Source: Citreimonas salinaria
GTDB taxonomy: Bacteria; Pseudomonadota; Alphaproteobacteria; Rhodobacterales; Rhodobacteraceae
Assembly (NCBI RefSeq): GCF_900107235.1
Contig: NZ_FNPF01000009.1
Coordinates: 1-64,000, forward strand
Reading direction: 5' to 3'
DNA length: 64,000 nt
A program made the position numbers and the translations under genes. The stretch's first letter is position 1. Every line of letters starts with the position of its first letter. Below, in pieces: positions 56,763 to 64,000 of the stretch. The notes beneath the pieces were generated by a model. It saw only the letters and a list, made by a program, of their open reading frames with translations, had not been told where the DNA came from and did no database searches.

Positions 56763-57406
56763 ACCCAGCCGAGCGTGCTGCGCTGCTCGACCATGCGGGC
56801 TGGCCACCGGGATTGTGGCGGGCGGCGGTGCCCGCGCGCGACGACCTCGACGCGCTCTGGCCCGACGAGGCGCTGGCGATGACCCGGGCGCGGGCGCCCC
56901 GGCGCGCGGACTTCGTTGCCGGGCGGATCGCCGCGCGCGCGGCGCTGGTCCGCATGGGGCTGCCCGCAGGCGCGATCCGGCAGGGAGCAGACCGGGCGCC
57001 GGTCTGGCCCGAGGGGGTCGTCGGCTCGATCACCCATGCGGGCGGGCTGGCGGTTGCGGCGGTCGGGCGAAGCACGGACTGGGCGGGCGTCGGGCTGGAT
57101 CTGGAACGGGACACGCCGCTGGACGCGGAAACCGGCGCGGCGATCCTGCGCACGGACGAGGGCCAGACGGATCCGCTGGCCACGTTCGGCGCCAAGGAGG
57201 CGGCCTTCAAGGCGCAGTTTCCGGCGACGGGCGCGATGATCGGTTTCGACGCGGCGCGGGTCTGCGGCGACCGCGTGCACCTGGACGGCGAGGGGACCGA
57301 CGCGCTGCCGCCCCCGTGGCGCGACCGCGCGCTGCCGCTGCACCAGTGGCGCGCGTCGGGCTGGATCCTCAGCCTCTGCGCGGTACCGGCCGCGGGTGGG
57401 TCCTGA
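56759..57406 (+). CDS. 4'-Phosphopantetheinyl transferase (EntD/Sfp superfamily)
   Basis: A 215-residue enzyme that loads the phosphopantetheine arm on carrier domains, here presumably Ser1800 of the PKS and Ser1450 of the NRPS. Seen are FVAGRIAARAALVRMGLPAG, GSITHAGGLAVAAVG, the Mg-binding GVGLDLERDTPLD and the second signature FGAKEAAFKAQFPATG (family WxxKEAxxK). The ATG overlaps the NRPS stop (ATGA at 56759-56762). Having its own transferase makes the cluster self-sufficient. Confidence 0.92.
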   Translation: MNPAERAALLDHAGWPPGLWRAAVPARDDLDALWPDEALAMTRARAPRRADFVAGRIAARAALVRMGLPAGAIRQGADRAPVWPEGVVGSITHAGGLAVAAVGRSTDWAGVGLDLERDTPLDAETGAAILRTDEGQTDPLATFGAKEAAFKAQFPATGAMIGFDAARVCGDRVHLDGEGTDALPPPWRDRALPLHQWRASGWILSLCAVPAAGGS

Positions 57407-57581
57407 TGCGGGTCGCTGCGCGCCTGCGTCGTCCTGACACCACGCCGACGCGGCTTCGCCGGCGGTCGCACCCTGCGGGCGTGACAGCGCCGCTTGCGTT
57501 CTGCTACGCAGGCGCACCGCGCGATGCGCGCAGCGGCGCGGTCCGGCCGAACGACTCGACCACCTTTTGCGGGAGCGCATG

Positions 57582-58886
57582 ATGGACAGGTTTCAATCGC
57601 TCGACGAGATCATCGCGGCGCTGCGGCGGCGGGCCTTCGTGATCCTGGTCATCACGATCACCGGCTGCATCCTGTCGCTGTTCTACGCGCTGCAGATGCC
57701 GAAGGTCTACGAGGCGACCGCCGTCCTGCAGGTCGAGGAGGCACGCGTTCCCGGCGGCCTGGCCGGCGCGGGCACCGAGACCGGCCAGGCGTCGCGCCGC
57801 GTGCGCCTGATCGAACAGCGGCTCATGGCGCGCGACAGCCTTCTGGCGGTGATGGAGAAATACGACCTGTTCACCGACGATCCGGCCATGCCGGTCACCG
57901 AACGGCTGGCCCTGATGCGCGAAGCGTCCTCGATCGAGGAGATCGTCAACCCGCTGGGCGGGGCGGCCGAGGTTCCGTCGGGGCTTTATATCACGGTGCG
58001 GATGGAAGACCCGCAGAAGGCCGCGGACGTGGCGAACGAGTTGATGAACACGCTGGTCGCGCATTCACGCGATCGCGGCATCACACGCGCGCGCGAGACG
58101 CTCGACTTCTTCGCCACCGAAGAGGCGCGCGTGCGCGACGAGATCGAGGCACTGGAGGCCGAACTGGCGGAGTTCAAACGCGCCAACGCCGAACAGCTTC
58201 CCGAGGGGCTCGTGGAACTGCGCCGCCAGCTCAGTTCTCTGCGCGCCAGCCAGCTGGACATCGACAGCCGGATCGTCGCGCTTCAGACGTCGGCCGACCG
58301 CCAGCGTGAATCGGTGCAGGCGCGCAACGAGGCGCTGCTGCGCGAGCAGCGCGCGCTGCTGCAGGCGCGGATCGAGCAGGTCGAGGCCATGCTGGCCGAC
58401 GCCCCCGAGGTCGAGCGCGCCCTGAGCGCGCGCGAGCGGGCGCTGGCGCAATTGCAGGAGGAATATACCGTTCTGGCCCGTCGCAAGGCCGAGGCCGAGC
58501 TGGGACAGGAACTGCAGGACCGCGAGCAGACCGACCGCATCGAGGTGCTGGAGACCGCGCTGGTGCCGGCGACCGCTGTCTCGCGCAGCCGGCAATCGGC
58601 GGCCTTGCTGGGCGCGATGCTCAGTTTCGCCGCCGGGCTGGCCTTCGCCGCCGCGATCGAGCTCGTGAACCCGGCGATCCGCACCACCGGCCACATGGAG
58701 CGCGCGCTGGGCGTGTCGCCGGTCGTGGCGGTGCCCTATGTCAACAACGAGGCCGACCGGCGGCACGAGAACCACATGCGGATGGGCTGGGCCGCGGCTT
58801 TCGCCGTGCTGCTTTTCGTCGGGGCCTGGCTGAGCACCGGCGGGCTGACCAACGCGATCTCGAGACTGTTCTTCGGCGGGACCTGA
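57582..58886 (+). CDS. GumC/Wzz-type polysaccharide chain-length protein
   Basis: A 434-residue inner-membrane co-polymerase. One membrane helix near the N-terminus (about 20-40, AFVILVITITGCILSLFYAL), the Wzz motif region YEATAVLQVEEARVP, a long periplasmic coiled coil (about 165-340, many EAELAEFKRAN- and RALLQARIEQVEAML-type heptads) and a second hydrophobic part at about 350-370, then another helix at the C-terminus (AAFAVLLFVGAWL). The start at 57582 (second ATG) is 6 bases from GGGAG. No kinase domain is fused; a separate kinase lies convergent downstream. Controls chain length or export of a surface polysaccharide. Confidence 0.87.
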   Translation: MDRFQSLDEIIAALRRRAFVILVITITGCILSLFYALQMPKVYEATAVLQVEEARVPGGLAGAGTETGQASRRVRLIEQRLMARDSLLAVMEKYDLFTDDPAMPVTERLALMREASSIEEIVNPLGGAAEVPSGLYITVRMEDPQKAADVANELMNTLVAHSRDRGITRARETLDFFATEEARVRDEIEALEAELAEFKRANAEQLPEGLVELRRQLSSLRASQLDIDSRIVALQTSADRQRESVQARNEALLREQRALLQARIEQVEAMLADAPEVERALSARERALAQLQEEYTVLARRKAEAELGQELQDREQTDRIEVLETALVPATAVSRSRQSAALLGAMLSFAAGLAFAAAIELVNPAIRTTGHMERALGVSPVVAVPYVNNEADRRHENHMRMGWAAAFAVLLFVGAWLSTGGLTNAISRLFFGGT

Positions 58887-58943
58887 AGGTTTCGCGTCGG
58901 GGTGCGTCACACCGCGCGCGCCGGGCCCTGCAGCGGCCGGCCG

Positions 58944-60485
58944 TCAGTAGGGGTAGTGCCGGACGTCGCTGTCCTCGGCCATGTTCAGAACCATGCACAG
59001 CAGGGGCACCCGGTCGCCCATGCGGCGTTCGACGGACTTGACCTCCTTCGGGGTGGTGATGCCGCCCCCGATCACAAGGATCACCCCGTCGAAATGCGGC
59101 CGCAACGCCATCACGTCGTCGGTATAAAGCGCGGGCGGCAGGTCGAACAGCATGACGTCCGGCGCAAGCTCGGCCTCGATCCGGGACAGCGTATCGGCGG
59201 TGCGCGGGTCCTGCATCAGCTCGGCGGCGTAAGGCTCTCGCCGGCCGTTGAAGCCGATCGCGAGGTTGTGGCCGCCGTCGAAATCGTTCTGCCCCAGCCG
59301 CAGCAGATGACCGGACGGCGCCACCTCGCCCCGCAGCATGGCGCCGATTGCCGCCGGGTCTGCGTGCCCCAGCGTCGTGTGCAGCGACGGGCGCCGCAGG
59401 TCGAGGTCCAGCATCACCGTGCGGCAGTTTTCCTGGCGCGACAGGCTGATCGCCAGGTTCGCGGCGGTGAACGTCTTGCCGCAGCGCGCGGTGGGCGAGG
59501 TGATGGCGACGCGCTTCCAGCCGTTGTCGGACAGTGCCTGCAGCAGGCGCGTGCGCAGCATGTCGAAGGCGGCATGCGCGGGATCGTCGCGCCGGGCCGC
59601 GACGATGCGGTGGCGGTCCAGATGCGCGCTGGAGGCCGTGAACCGGCCCAATGCGTCCCAAGAGGACGTGCGGGAATCCGTTCGAGGCGTCGCCGGAGGA
59701 TGCGCCGGTCGTGCCAGCTCCTGCGCGGCGGGCGGCGTCTCGGGCGCCTCCTGCCGGGGCAGTGCGGGCATGGCGTCGGCATCGCGCGCGCTGCCCGAAG
59801 CGTCCCCGGGATCGTCGTCCGCGGCGGCGGGCGTGGTTGCGGGCGGAGCGTCCGCAGGCTGCGGGTGCTGTGGTTCGGCCGCCGTGACGGGGCCCCGAGC
59901 GCCGGCGGCACTTGGTCGCTCGCCCGGCGTGGGGGAGGCGCGGGGCGGGTATTCGGGGCGTTCTTCCTGCGGCGGCGCGGCGATGGCGGGACCTTGCCCG
60001 CGCACCCGGCGCAGGACCCGCGCGAGTTCCGCCTTCGGAAGCGCTGCCAGACGCACGCGCCGCGCGCCGCTGGCGGGCGAAGCGGCAGGCGCGGGTTCCA
60101 TGTCCGGAGGCGTGGGGTGCGCTTCGGCCTTGCCGGCAGCTTTCGGCAGCTGTGCGTCAAACGCTTCCCGCGAGGGGCCGGTATCGGGCGGTGCGGAGGC
60201 GTCGCCCGTATTGGCCACGGTCGGTTCGGTGGCGCGCGGCGTAGAGGGGACGTCGTGCCGCTCTTCCGGCGCGGAAGGGACGGCCTTGCGGTGTTTGCGG
60301 ACCAGCCTTGGGCGGCGAGGGCGCGGCACGTCGTCGGACTCCGCCGACGGCGGAGGCGGGTCCTCTTGCGGCGCGAAGCGATCGCATGACCGGGTTTCCG
60401 GCCCGAGGACGAGAGGGGCTTCCCGATAATCCTCCGCCCCGTCGTGCAGCGGCCAGCGTCTGCGGAACCGGGGGCCGGCGTTCAT
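58944..60485 (-). CDS. CpsD/CapB-like tyrosine kinase with proline-rich N-terminal extension
   Basis: About 513 residues. The first 270 or so are proline-, alanine- and arginine-rich and look disordered. The C-terminal 240 form a bacterial tyrosine kinase of the P-loop type: DMLRTRLLQALSDNGWKRVA, Walker A ITSPTARCGKTFTAANLAIS (usual GEGKS/T replaced by ARCGKT), Walker A' VMLDLDLRRPSLH, VMLFDLPPALYTDD and a Tyr pair at the very end (HYPY). It is convergent with the chain-length protein gene and presumably its partner. Start uncertain: ATG 60485 is used, but the frame is open to GTG 60569 and neither has a clear binding site. Confidence 0.83.
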   Translation of the reverse strand: MNAGPRFRRRWPLHDGAEDYREAPLVLGPETRSCDRFAPQEDPPPPSAESDDVPRPRRPRLVRKHRKAVPSAPEERHDVPSTPRATEPTVANTGDASAPPDTGPSREAFDAQLPKAAGKAEAHPTPPDMEPAPAASPASGARRVRLAALPKAELARVLRRVRGQGPAIAAPPQEERPEYPPRASPTPGERPSAAGARGPVTAAEPQHPQPADAPPATTPAAADDDPGDASGSARDADAMPALPRQEAPETPPAAQELARPAHPPATPRTDSRTSSWDALGRFTASSAHLDRHRIVAARRDDPAHAAFDMLRTRLLQALSDNGWKRVAITSPTARCGKTFTAANLAISLSRQENCRTVMLDLDLRRPSLHTTLGHADPAAIGAMLRGEVAPSGHLLRLGQNDFDGGHNLAIGFNGRREPYAAELMQDPRTADTLSRIEAELAPDVMLFDLPPALYTDDVMALRPHFDGVILVIGGGITTPKEVKSVERRMGDRVPLLCMVLNMAEDSDVRHYPY

Positions 60486-60783
60486 CCGACGCGCCCCGAC
60501 GTGGTTCGCCCGCCAAGAGCCGGGCACAGGGGCGCGATCTTCTGTGTGCGGGCGTCGTGCATGAATCACCGTGGTCGTGGGCGGCCATGAACGGCCGGGA
60601 TCATCGTTTGGTTAATCAGCTAAATCTGTCCGGAATAAGGAGCTTTTGCGGGCATTGTGGACGGTCCGGGCCGCAGTGGATCGAACTGGCTGGGCGCGGC
60701 GGATTCATCCCGTCAGTTGCGAAAATGTCACGGCATTTCCGGCCGAAAGTCGCTATTTCTATTCCCGAGGAGAACGCACATCC
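60486..60783. promoter_or_regulatory. Divergent promoter region of kinase and WecG-type genes
   Basis: About 300 bases between the divergent kinase and glycosyltransferase starts. The part from about 60600 to 60770 is A/T-richer than its surroundings and so likely carries both promoters; GAGGAG (about 60768-60773) serves the rightward gene. I see no coding potential or strong repeat. Confidence 0.4.
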
Positions 60784-61548
60784 ATGGACTTCACCGTCGA
60801 GGGACAAACGGTGCGCGTCACCGTTCCGAACTGGGCCGCGCTCGAGGCGCGTGTGACCGAAAGGCTGGCGCAGCGGAAGGGCTTTGCGCTGGCCACGCTG
60901 AACCTGGATCACCTTGTGAAGCTGCGCCAGTCGCCCGCCTTCCGGAGCGCCTATGCGGCGCACGAACTTGTCACGGCCGACGGCAATCCGATCGTCTGGG
61001 CGTCGCGCCTGGCCGGGCGCCCCGTCGCGCTGGTGCCCGGATCGGACGCGGTGCTGCCGCTGGCGCGGGTGGCGGCGCGGCAGGGCGTGCCCGTCGCGCT
61101 GGTCGGCGCGACGGCCGAGACGCTGGCGGCGGCGACAGCCGCGCTGGAGCGTGACGTGCGCGATCTCGAGGTCGTGCTGTGCACGGCACCGCCGATGGGC
61201 TTCGACCCCGAGGGGCCGGGCGGTGCCGAGATTCTGGAACAGGTGGTGGCCTCGGGCGCGCGGCTTTGCTTCATCGCCCTGGGCGCCCCGCGGCAGGAAA
61301 TCCTGGCGGCGCGCGGCCGCGCGCTGGCGCCGCATGTCGGGTTCGCCTCGGTGGGCGCGGGGCTGGATTTCCTCGCGGGCACGCAGCGGCGTGCGCCGCT
61401 CTGGGCGCGGCGGCTTTCGGTCGAATGGATGTGGCGGGCGCTGTCCGATCCCCGGCGGCTGGCGGGACGCTACGCCCGCTGCGTGGCGATCCTGCCCGGG
61501 CAACTGGCCCAGGCGGTCGTGCAGCGTTTCAGGACGCGCGGCGCCTGA
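60784..61548 (+). CDS. WecG/TagA/CpsF-family glycosyltransferase
   Basis: A 254-residue GT26 enzyme, likely adding an N-acetyl-mannosaminyl (or similar) residue to a lipid-linked sugar on the cytoplasmic membrane face. Seen are LATLNLDHLVKLRQSPAFRS, HELVTADGNPIVWASRLAG (the T.DG.P.VW motif), VALVPGSDAVLPL, CFIALGAPRQEILAARGRA, and VGFASVGAGLDFLAGTQRRA with the C-terminal PLWARRLSVEWMWRALSDPR. All are hallmarks of the family. It is followed, convergently, by the polymerase/ligase gene, completing a small surface-polysaccharide set. Confidence 0.93.
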   Translation: MDFTVEGQTVRVTVPNWAALEARVTERLAQRKGFALATLNLDHLVKLRQSPAFRSAYAAHELVTADGNPIVWASRLAGRPVALVPGSDAVLPLARVAARQGVPVALVGATAETLAAATAALERDVRDLEVVLCTAPPMGFDPEGPGGAEILEQVVASGARLCFIALGAPRQEILAARGRALAPHVGFASVGAGLDFLAGTQRRAPLWARRLSVEWMWRALSDPRRLAGRYARCVAILPGQLAQAVVQRFRTRGA

Positions 61549-61554
61549 GCGGCG

Positions 61555-62949
61555 TCACATCACGGGTTTCCACTTCAGCCGCAGCGCGCCGACGCGGCCG
61601 ATGGCGCGACGGGCGGACAGGCGTTCGGCGTGGCCGAGCAGCGCGCCGGTGATCAGCCAGGTGACCGGCGTCAGCGTGGCATTGGGCAGCAGGTCGACGA
61701 TGTTGATGGCCAGCAGCAGGCACAGCGGCCCGGTCGTGGCCGCGACCAGCCGCGCGGTGGCGCCACGCGACAGCCACCACAGCATCACCAGTGGCCATAG
61801 AAGCAAGCCGAACTCGGCCAAGTAGCCGATCCAGCCGTAGACGCCGATCAGGATGATCCACCGCCCGTCGGTCACCGTGTCGATCTCGCCCGAGCGGGGG
61901 TCGAAGATCTGGTTGCGGCCGTAGCTGCCCCAGCCGAAGAACGGCTTCTCGTAGGCGCGTTCGATCAGCCGCGTCTCGTTGTCGAAGCGGAACCGCAGCG
62001 ATGCCGCGCGATCGGGATCGACCCGCGCCGCGGCGTTCAGCATCCTGTCCTCGGGTATCAGGTCGGCGTTCTTCAGCACCGGGTAGGCGGTCGCCAGCAG
62101 CGCCAGGAGCAGCGCGATGCGTATCTGCATGCGGTTTCCCAGAAACAGCGTCAGCGGCAGCAGCAGCACGGCGAAGAGGATCGCGCCCAGCGACTTCGCT
62201 AGGATCAGCACGATCGTCAGCCAGACGGCCGCCAGAAGCATCCGTGGCCGGCGCGGTCCGCGCGTGCGCCACAGCGCCACCGCGCAGATCAGCCCGGTCA
62301 GGGCGAAGAACGCGACCCAGATGCCGTGATACAGGAACACCATCGGTCGGAAGCCGCCGAACCGGATCGTCTGGGCGAACTCGTGCTGATACCAGCCGTA
62401 GATCCACAGGTTGAGCTGCGGTGACAGGCGGATCTCGATCAGCATCGGGATGGTATAAAGCACCGCCGCGACCACGAGCGCCCGCATCAGCACCCGCTGC
62501 GCGCCGCCGGTGGCGATGAATTGCCGCGCCAGCAGGAACGGCAGGATCAGCAGGATCTGCCCCAGGACCAGCGCCACAGCCTCCTTGAGCCCCAGGCCCG
62601 GCAGGTGGACGACCCCGTAGTGGACGGGGGCCGGGTTGGTCAGCGCGGTGAACAGCGGAGAGAAGACGAAAATCAGCGTCAGCCCCCAAGCCACCGGGTT
62701 CAGCGGCAGCAGCGGGCCGGGCGGGCCGTGCCGCGTCAGGATCAGGAAGAAGGCGGCCAGCGCCGGGATGTTGTGCTTGTCCAGTGGCGGCATCATCGGA
62801 AAGTCGAAGCCGGCGGGACGCTCGGGCAGCAGAAGGTAGCCCAGAAGCAGCGACCAGATCAGCGCATGCCGCGGCGGCCGCAGCGCGAACAGCAGCAGCG
62901 TGATCAGCGGCCAGACGGCCAGCATGAGGGTCGCGAAGAGGTTGGGCAT
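61555..62949 (-). CDS. O-antigen ligase/polymerase-like membrane protein
   Basis: A 464-residue polytopic membrane protein with about 11-12 hydrophobic helices. A large loop at about 325-380 carries RLIERAYEKPFFGWGSYGRN, the W.G.G-type motif (PFFGWGSYG) of Wzy/WaaL ligase-family proteins. Family members polymerise or ligate lipid-linked glycans in the periplasm. ATG at 62949 is used; GTG at 62973 would add 8 residues and has GGAG too far from the ATG to decide. It ends 6 bases from the WecG-type gene. Confidence 0.82.
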   Translation of the reverse strand: MPNLFATLMLAVWPLITLLLFALRPPRHALIWSLLLGYLLLPERPAGFDFPMMPPLDKHNIPALAAFFLILTRHGPPGPLLPLNPVAWGLTLIFVFSPLFTALTNPAPVHYGVVHLPGLGLKEAVALVLGQILLILPFLLARQFIATGGAQRVLMRALVVAAVLYTIPMLIEIRLSPQLNLWIYGWYQHEFAQTIRFGGFRPMVFLYHGIWVAFFALTGLICAVALWRTRGPRRPRMLLAAVWLTIVLILAKSLGAILFAVLLLPLTLFLGNRMQIRIALLLALLATAYPVLKNADLIPEDRMLNAAARVDPDRAASLRFRFDNETRLIERAYEKPFFGWGSYGRNQIFDPRSGEIDTVTDGRWIILIGVYGWIGYLAEFGLLLWPLVMLWWLSRGATARLVAATTGPLCLLLAINIVDLLPNATLTPVTWLITGALLGHAERLSARRAIGRVGALRLKWKPVM

Positions 62950-63071
62950 CGGCTGCGTCGGGTCTCCTGACACAGGCGGTAGCGCGGCGATCCGTCAATG
63001 TCGTGCCGGATTTGCGTCGAAAGCAAGGAAAGGCGCGGCAGCGCCGGCCCGGGCGCGGCCTAGGTCGGAGA

Positions 63072-63692
63072 CTAGTGCCGAGACCGCGAGAACGCCCGCC
63101 GCAGCCGACTTCCGCCGTCGTCCAACCGCTGCCCCATGCTGTCGAGCGCCGGGGCCAGCCGGTTGCGGTGGAAACGCCGCCAGCGCACCCACAGCGCCCA
63201 GCCGACCGCCGCAAGCACGATCAGGATCACGATCGACGTCCACGGGATCACCGTCACGTCCGGACCCGCGACCCGCCGGACCGAGAGCGCGTTGGGGAAG
63301 ATGGTGAACAGCTCGGCCCGCCATCCGTAGTGCTTGATCGCCACCCAGACCGGGTCGGCGGCGGTCGAGCGCAGGTCGGCGGCCTCGGCCTGCAGGTTGG
63401 AGGTGTCGAACTTGAAATAGGGTGGCCAGCCCCAGCCCGTATCCTCGTTGCGGTAGACCATCACGTCGCCGTCGGCGCGGCGGGTCTGGATGAAGAACAC
63501 GTCGCGGTTGGCCATGGTGCCGTCGGTGCCGACGTCCGCCCGCGCCCAGAACCAGCGGTTGTCGCCGGGATCGATGCGCTTTTCATACGTGTCGGTGATC
63601 CGCGCGATGTCGGTCTGCGGCAGCGTGTAGTGCAGGAAGGCCGCGGCGAGCAGCCAGAACACGATGATGAACGTCCACTTCACGTAGGCCAT
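63072..63692 (-). CDS. DUF1523 family membrane protein
   Basis: A 206-residue protein: an N-terminal membrane helix (VKWTFIIVFWLLAAAFLHYT), the LPQTDIARITDTYEKR segment typical of DUF1523, a periplasmic domain with DVFFIQTRRADGDVMVYRNE, DTGWGWPPYFKFDTSNLQAE and VWVAIKHYGWRAELFTIFPN, and a second helix at about 155-175 near the C-terminus followed by an Arg-rich tail. The family is widespread in Rhodobacteraceae, function unknown. Start ATG 63692 with GAAGGGGG upstream. Confidence 0.83.
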   Translation of the reverse strand: MAYVKWTFIIVFWLLAAAFLHYTLPQTDIARITDTYEKRIDPGDNRWFWARADVGTDGTMANRDVFFIQTRRADGDVMVYRNEDTGWGWPPYFKFDTSNLQAEAADLRSTAADPVWVAIKHYGWRAELFTIFPNALSVRRVAGPDVTVIPWTSIVILIVLAAVGWALWVRWRRFHRNRLAPALDSMGQRLDDGGSRLRRAFSRSRH

Positions 63693-63764
63693 GCGACCCC
63701 CTTCGGCTGAGTCTTCCGGATAGACGATCCGCAATGCTCTGGCCAGTGCCGGCTGCGGGCCGCG

Positions 63765-64000
63765 CTACCAGCGTCCGTGCCGCCAGCGCCGCGGGGCGGT
63801 CACCACCACGAGCAGCATCGGCGGCGCCCAGATGAGCGCGGATTTAAGCCCGAGTCCGAGGAAATGCATGACGCCACCGCGCGGATCGGCGCCGAGAAGC
63901 GTCGACAGCGGCGCGTCGCCGGCCGCGTAGAGCCCCGCGAAGGCCGCCGCGGACAACAGCGTCAGCGCGACCGCGGAGAGCGCCGCCTGAAGCGCCAGCC
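63765..64000 (-). CDS. Partial membrane protein running off the right edge
   Basis: The minus-strand frame ending at 63765 stays open to the last base, so the gene starts outside the window. The visible C-terminal 78 residues have an alanine/leucine-rich helix (ALQAALSAVALTLLSAAAF), a short loop (DAPLSTLLGADPRGG), a second helix (SALIWAPPMLLVVVTAP) and a basic end RRWRHGRW. No family recognised. Confidence 0.6.
   Translation of the reverse strand, partial: LALQAALSAVALTLLSAAAFAGLYAAGDAPLSTLLGADPRGGVMHFLGLGLKSALIWAPPMLLVVVTAPRRWRHGRW

Overview
The window looks like a chromosomal piece of a high-GC alphaproteobacterium, most likely a Rhodobacteraceae (roseobacter-type) genome. Pointers are ThyX instead of ThyA near the complex I accessory subunit NDUFS4, an SdhE factor, DUF1194 and DUF1523 proteins typical of that family, and a BrnA-like protein. 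Sampled core stretches are about 68% GC. I cannot name the genus from sequence alone.

Left block, 1-23000: an accessory region ending at the 3' end of a tRNA-Arg(TCT). It holds a SLC13/RCK permease, a CBS-BON protein, a DUF202 membrane protein, an orphan GcvT-like aminomethyltransferase and a DUF302 protein. A tightly packed carbon and ion module follows: class I fructose-bisphosphate aldolase, two P-type cation ATPases, PEP synthase, D-lactate-type dehydrogenase, a GH65 disaccharide phosphorylase overlapping a beta-phosphoglucomutase/trehalose-phosphatase fusion, and phosphoglycerate mutase. Much of it is decaying: an IS256 transposase fragment abuts a GAPDH C-terminus, gpmA has a one-base frameshift, and a cation/proton antiporter and a glycerol dehydrogenase are broken. 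Together the intact and broken genes outline disaccharide phosphorolysis, lower glycolysis and lactate formation.

Middle block, 23000-44500: aroQ, a Tat-exported cysteine-type formate dehydrogenase operon (Tat-target protein, alpha, beta, gamma, 62-residue membrane protein), a MYG1 homologue, NDUFS4, uvrB, small envelope or cytoplasmic proteins, parE, a brnA-like gene, thyX, glyoxalase I, a VWA-like secreted protein, a MarR regulator, sdhE, an XRE regulator and aspC. Inside this block, at 37.7-39.1 kb, lies a clearly lower-GC two-gene insert fused by a 4-bp overlap to the end of thyX. Its main product has the N-terminal signature of proteasome beta subunits (Thr1, Asp17, Lys) on a 415-residue protein. 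This is the least explained system here.

Right block, 44.7-64 kb: a hybrid natural-product locus. It comprises a 2143-residue type I PKS (KS-AT-KR-DH-like-ACP-TE), a family 2 glycosyltransferase, a 1528-residue NRPS initiation-type protein (formyltransferase, truncated condensation-like region, adenylation domain with a luciferase-like monooxygenase inserted between motifs A4 and A5, carrier domain) and its own phosphopantetheinyl transferase. Immediately after come surface-polysaccharide genes: a GumC/Wzz-like chain-length protein, a CpsD-like tyrosine kinase, a WecG/TagA glycosyltransferase and an O-antigen ligase/polymerase-like membrane protein. A DUF1523 protein and a partial membrane protein close the window.
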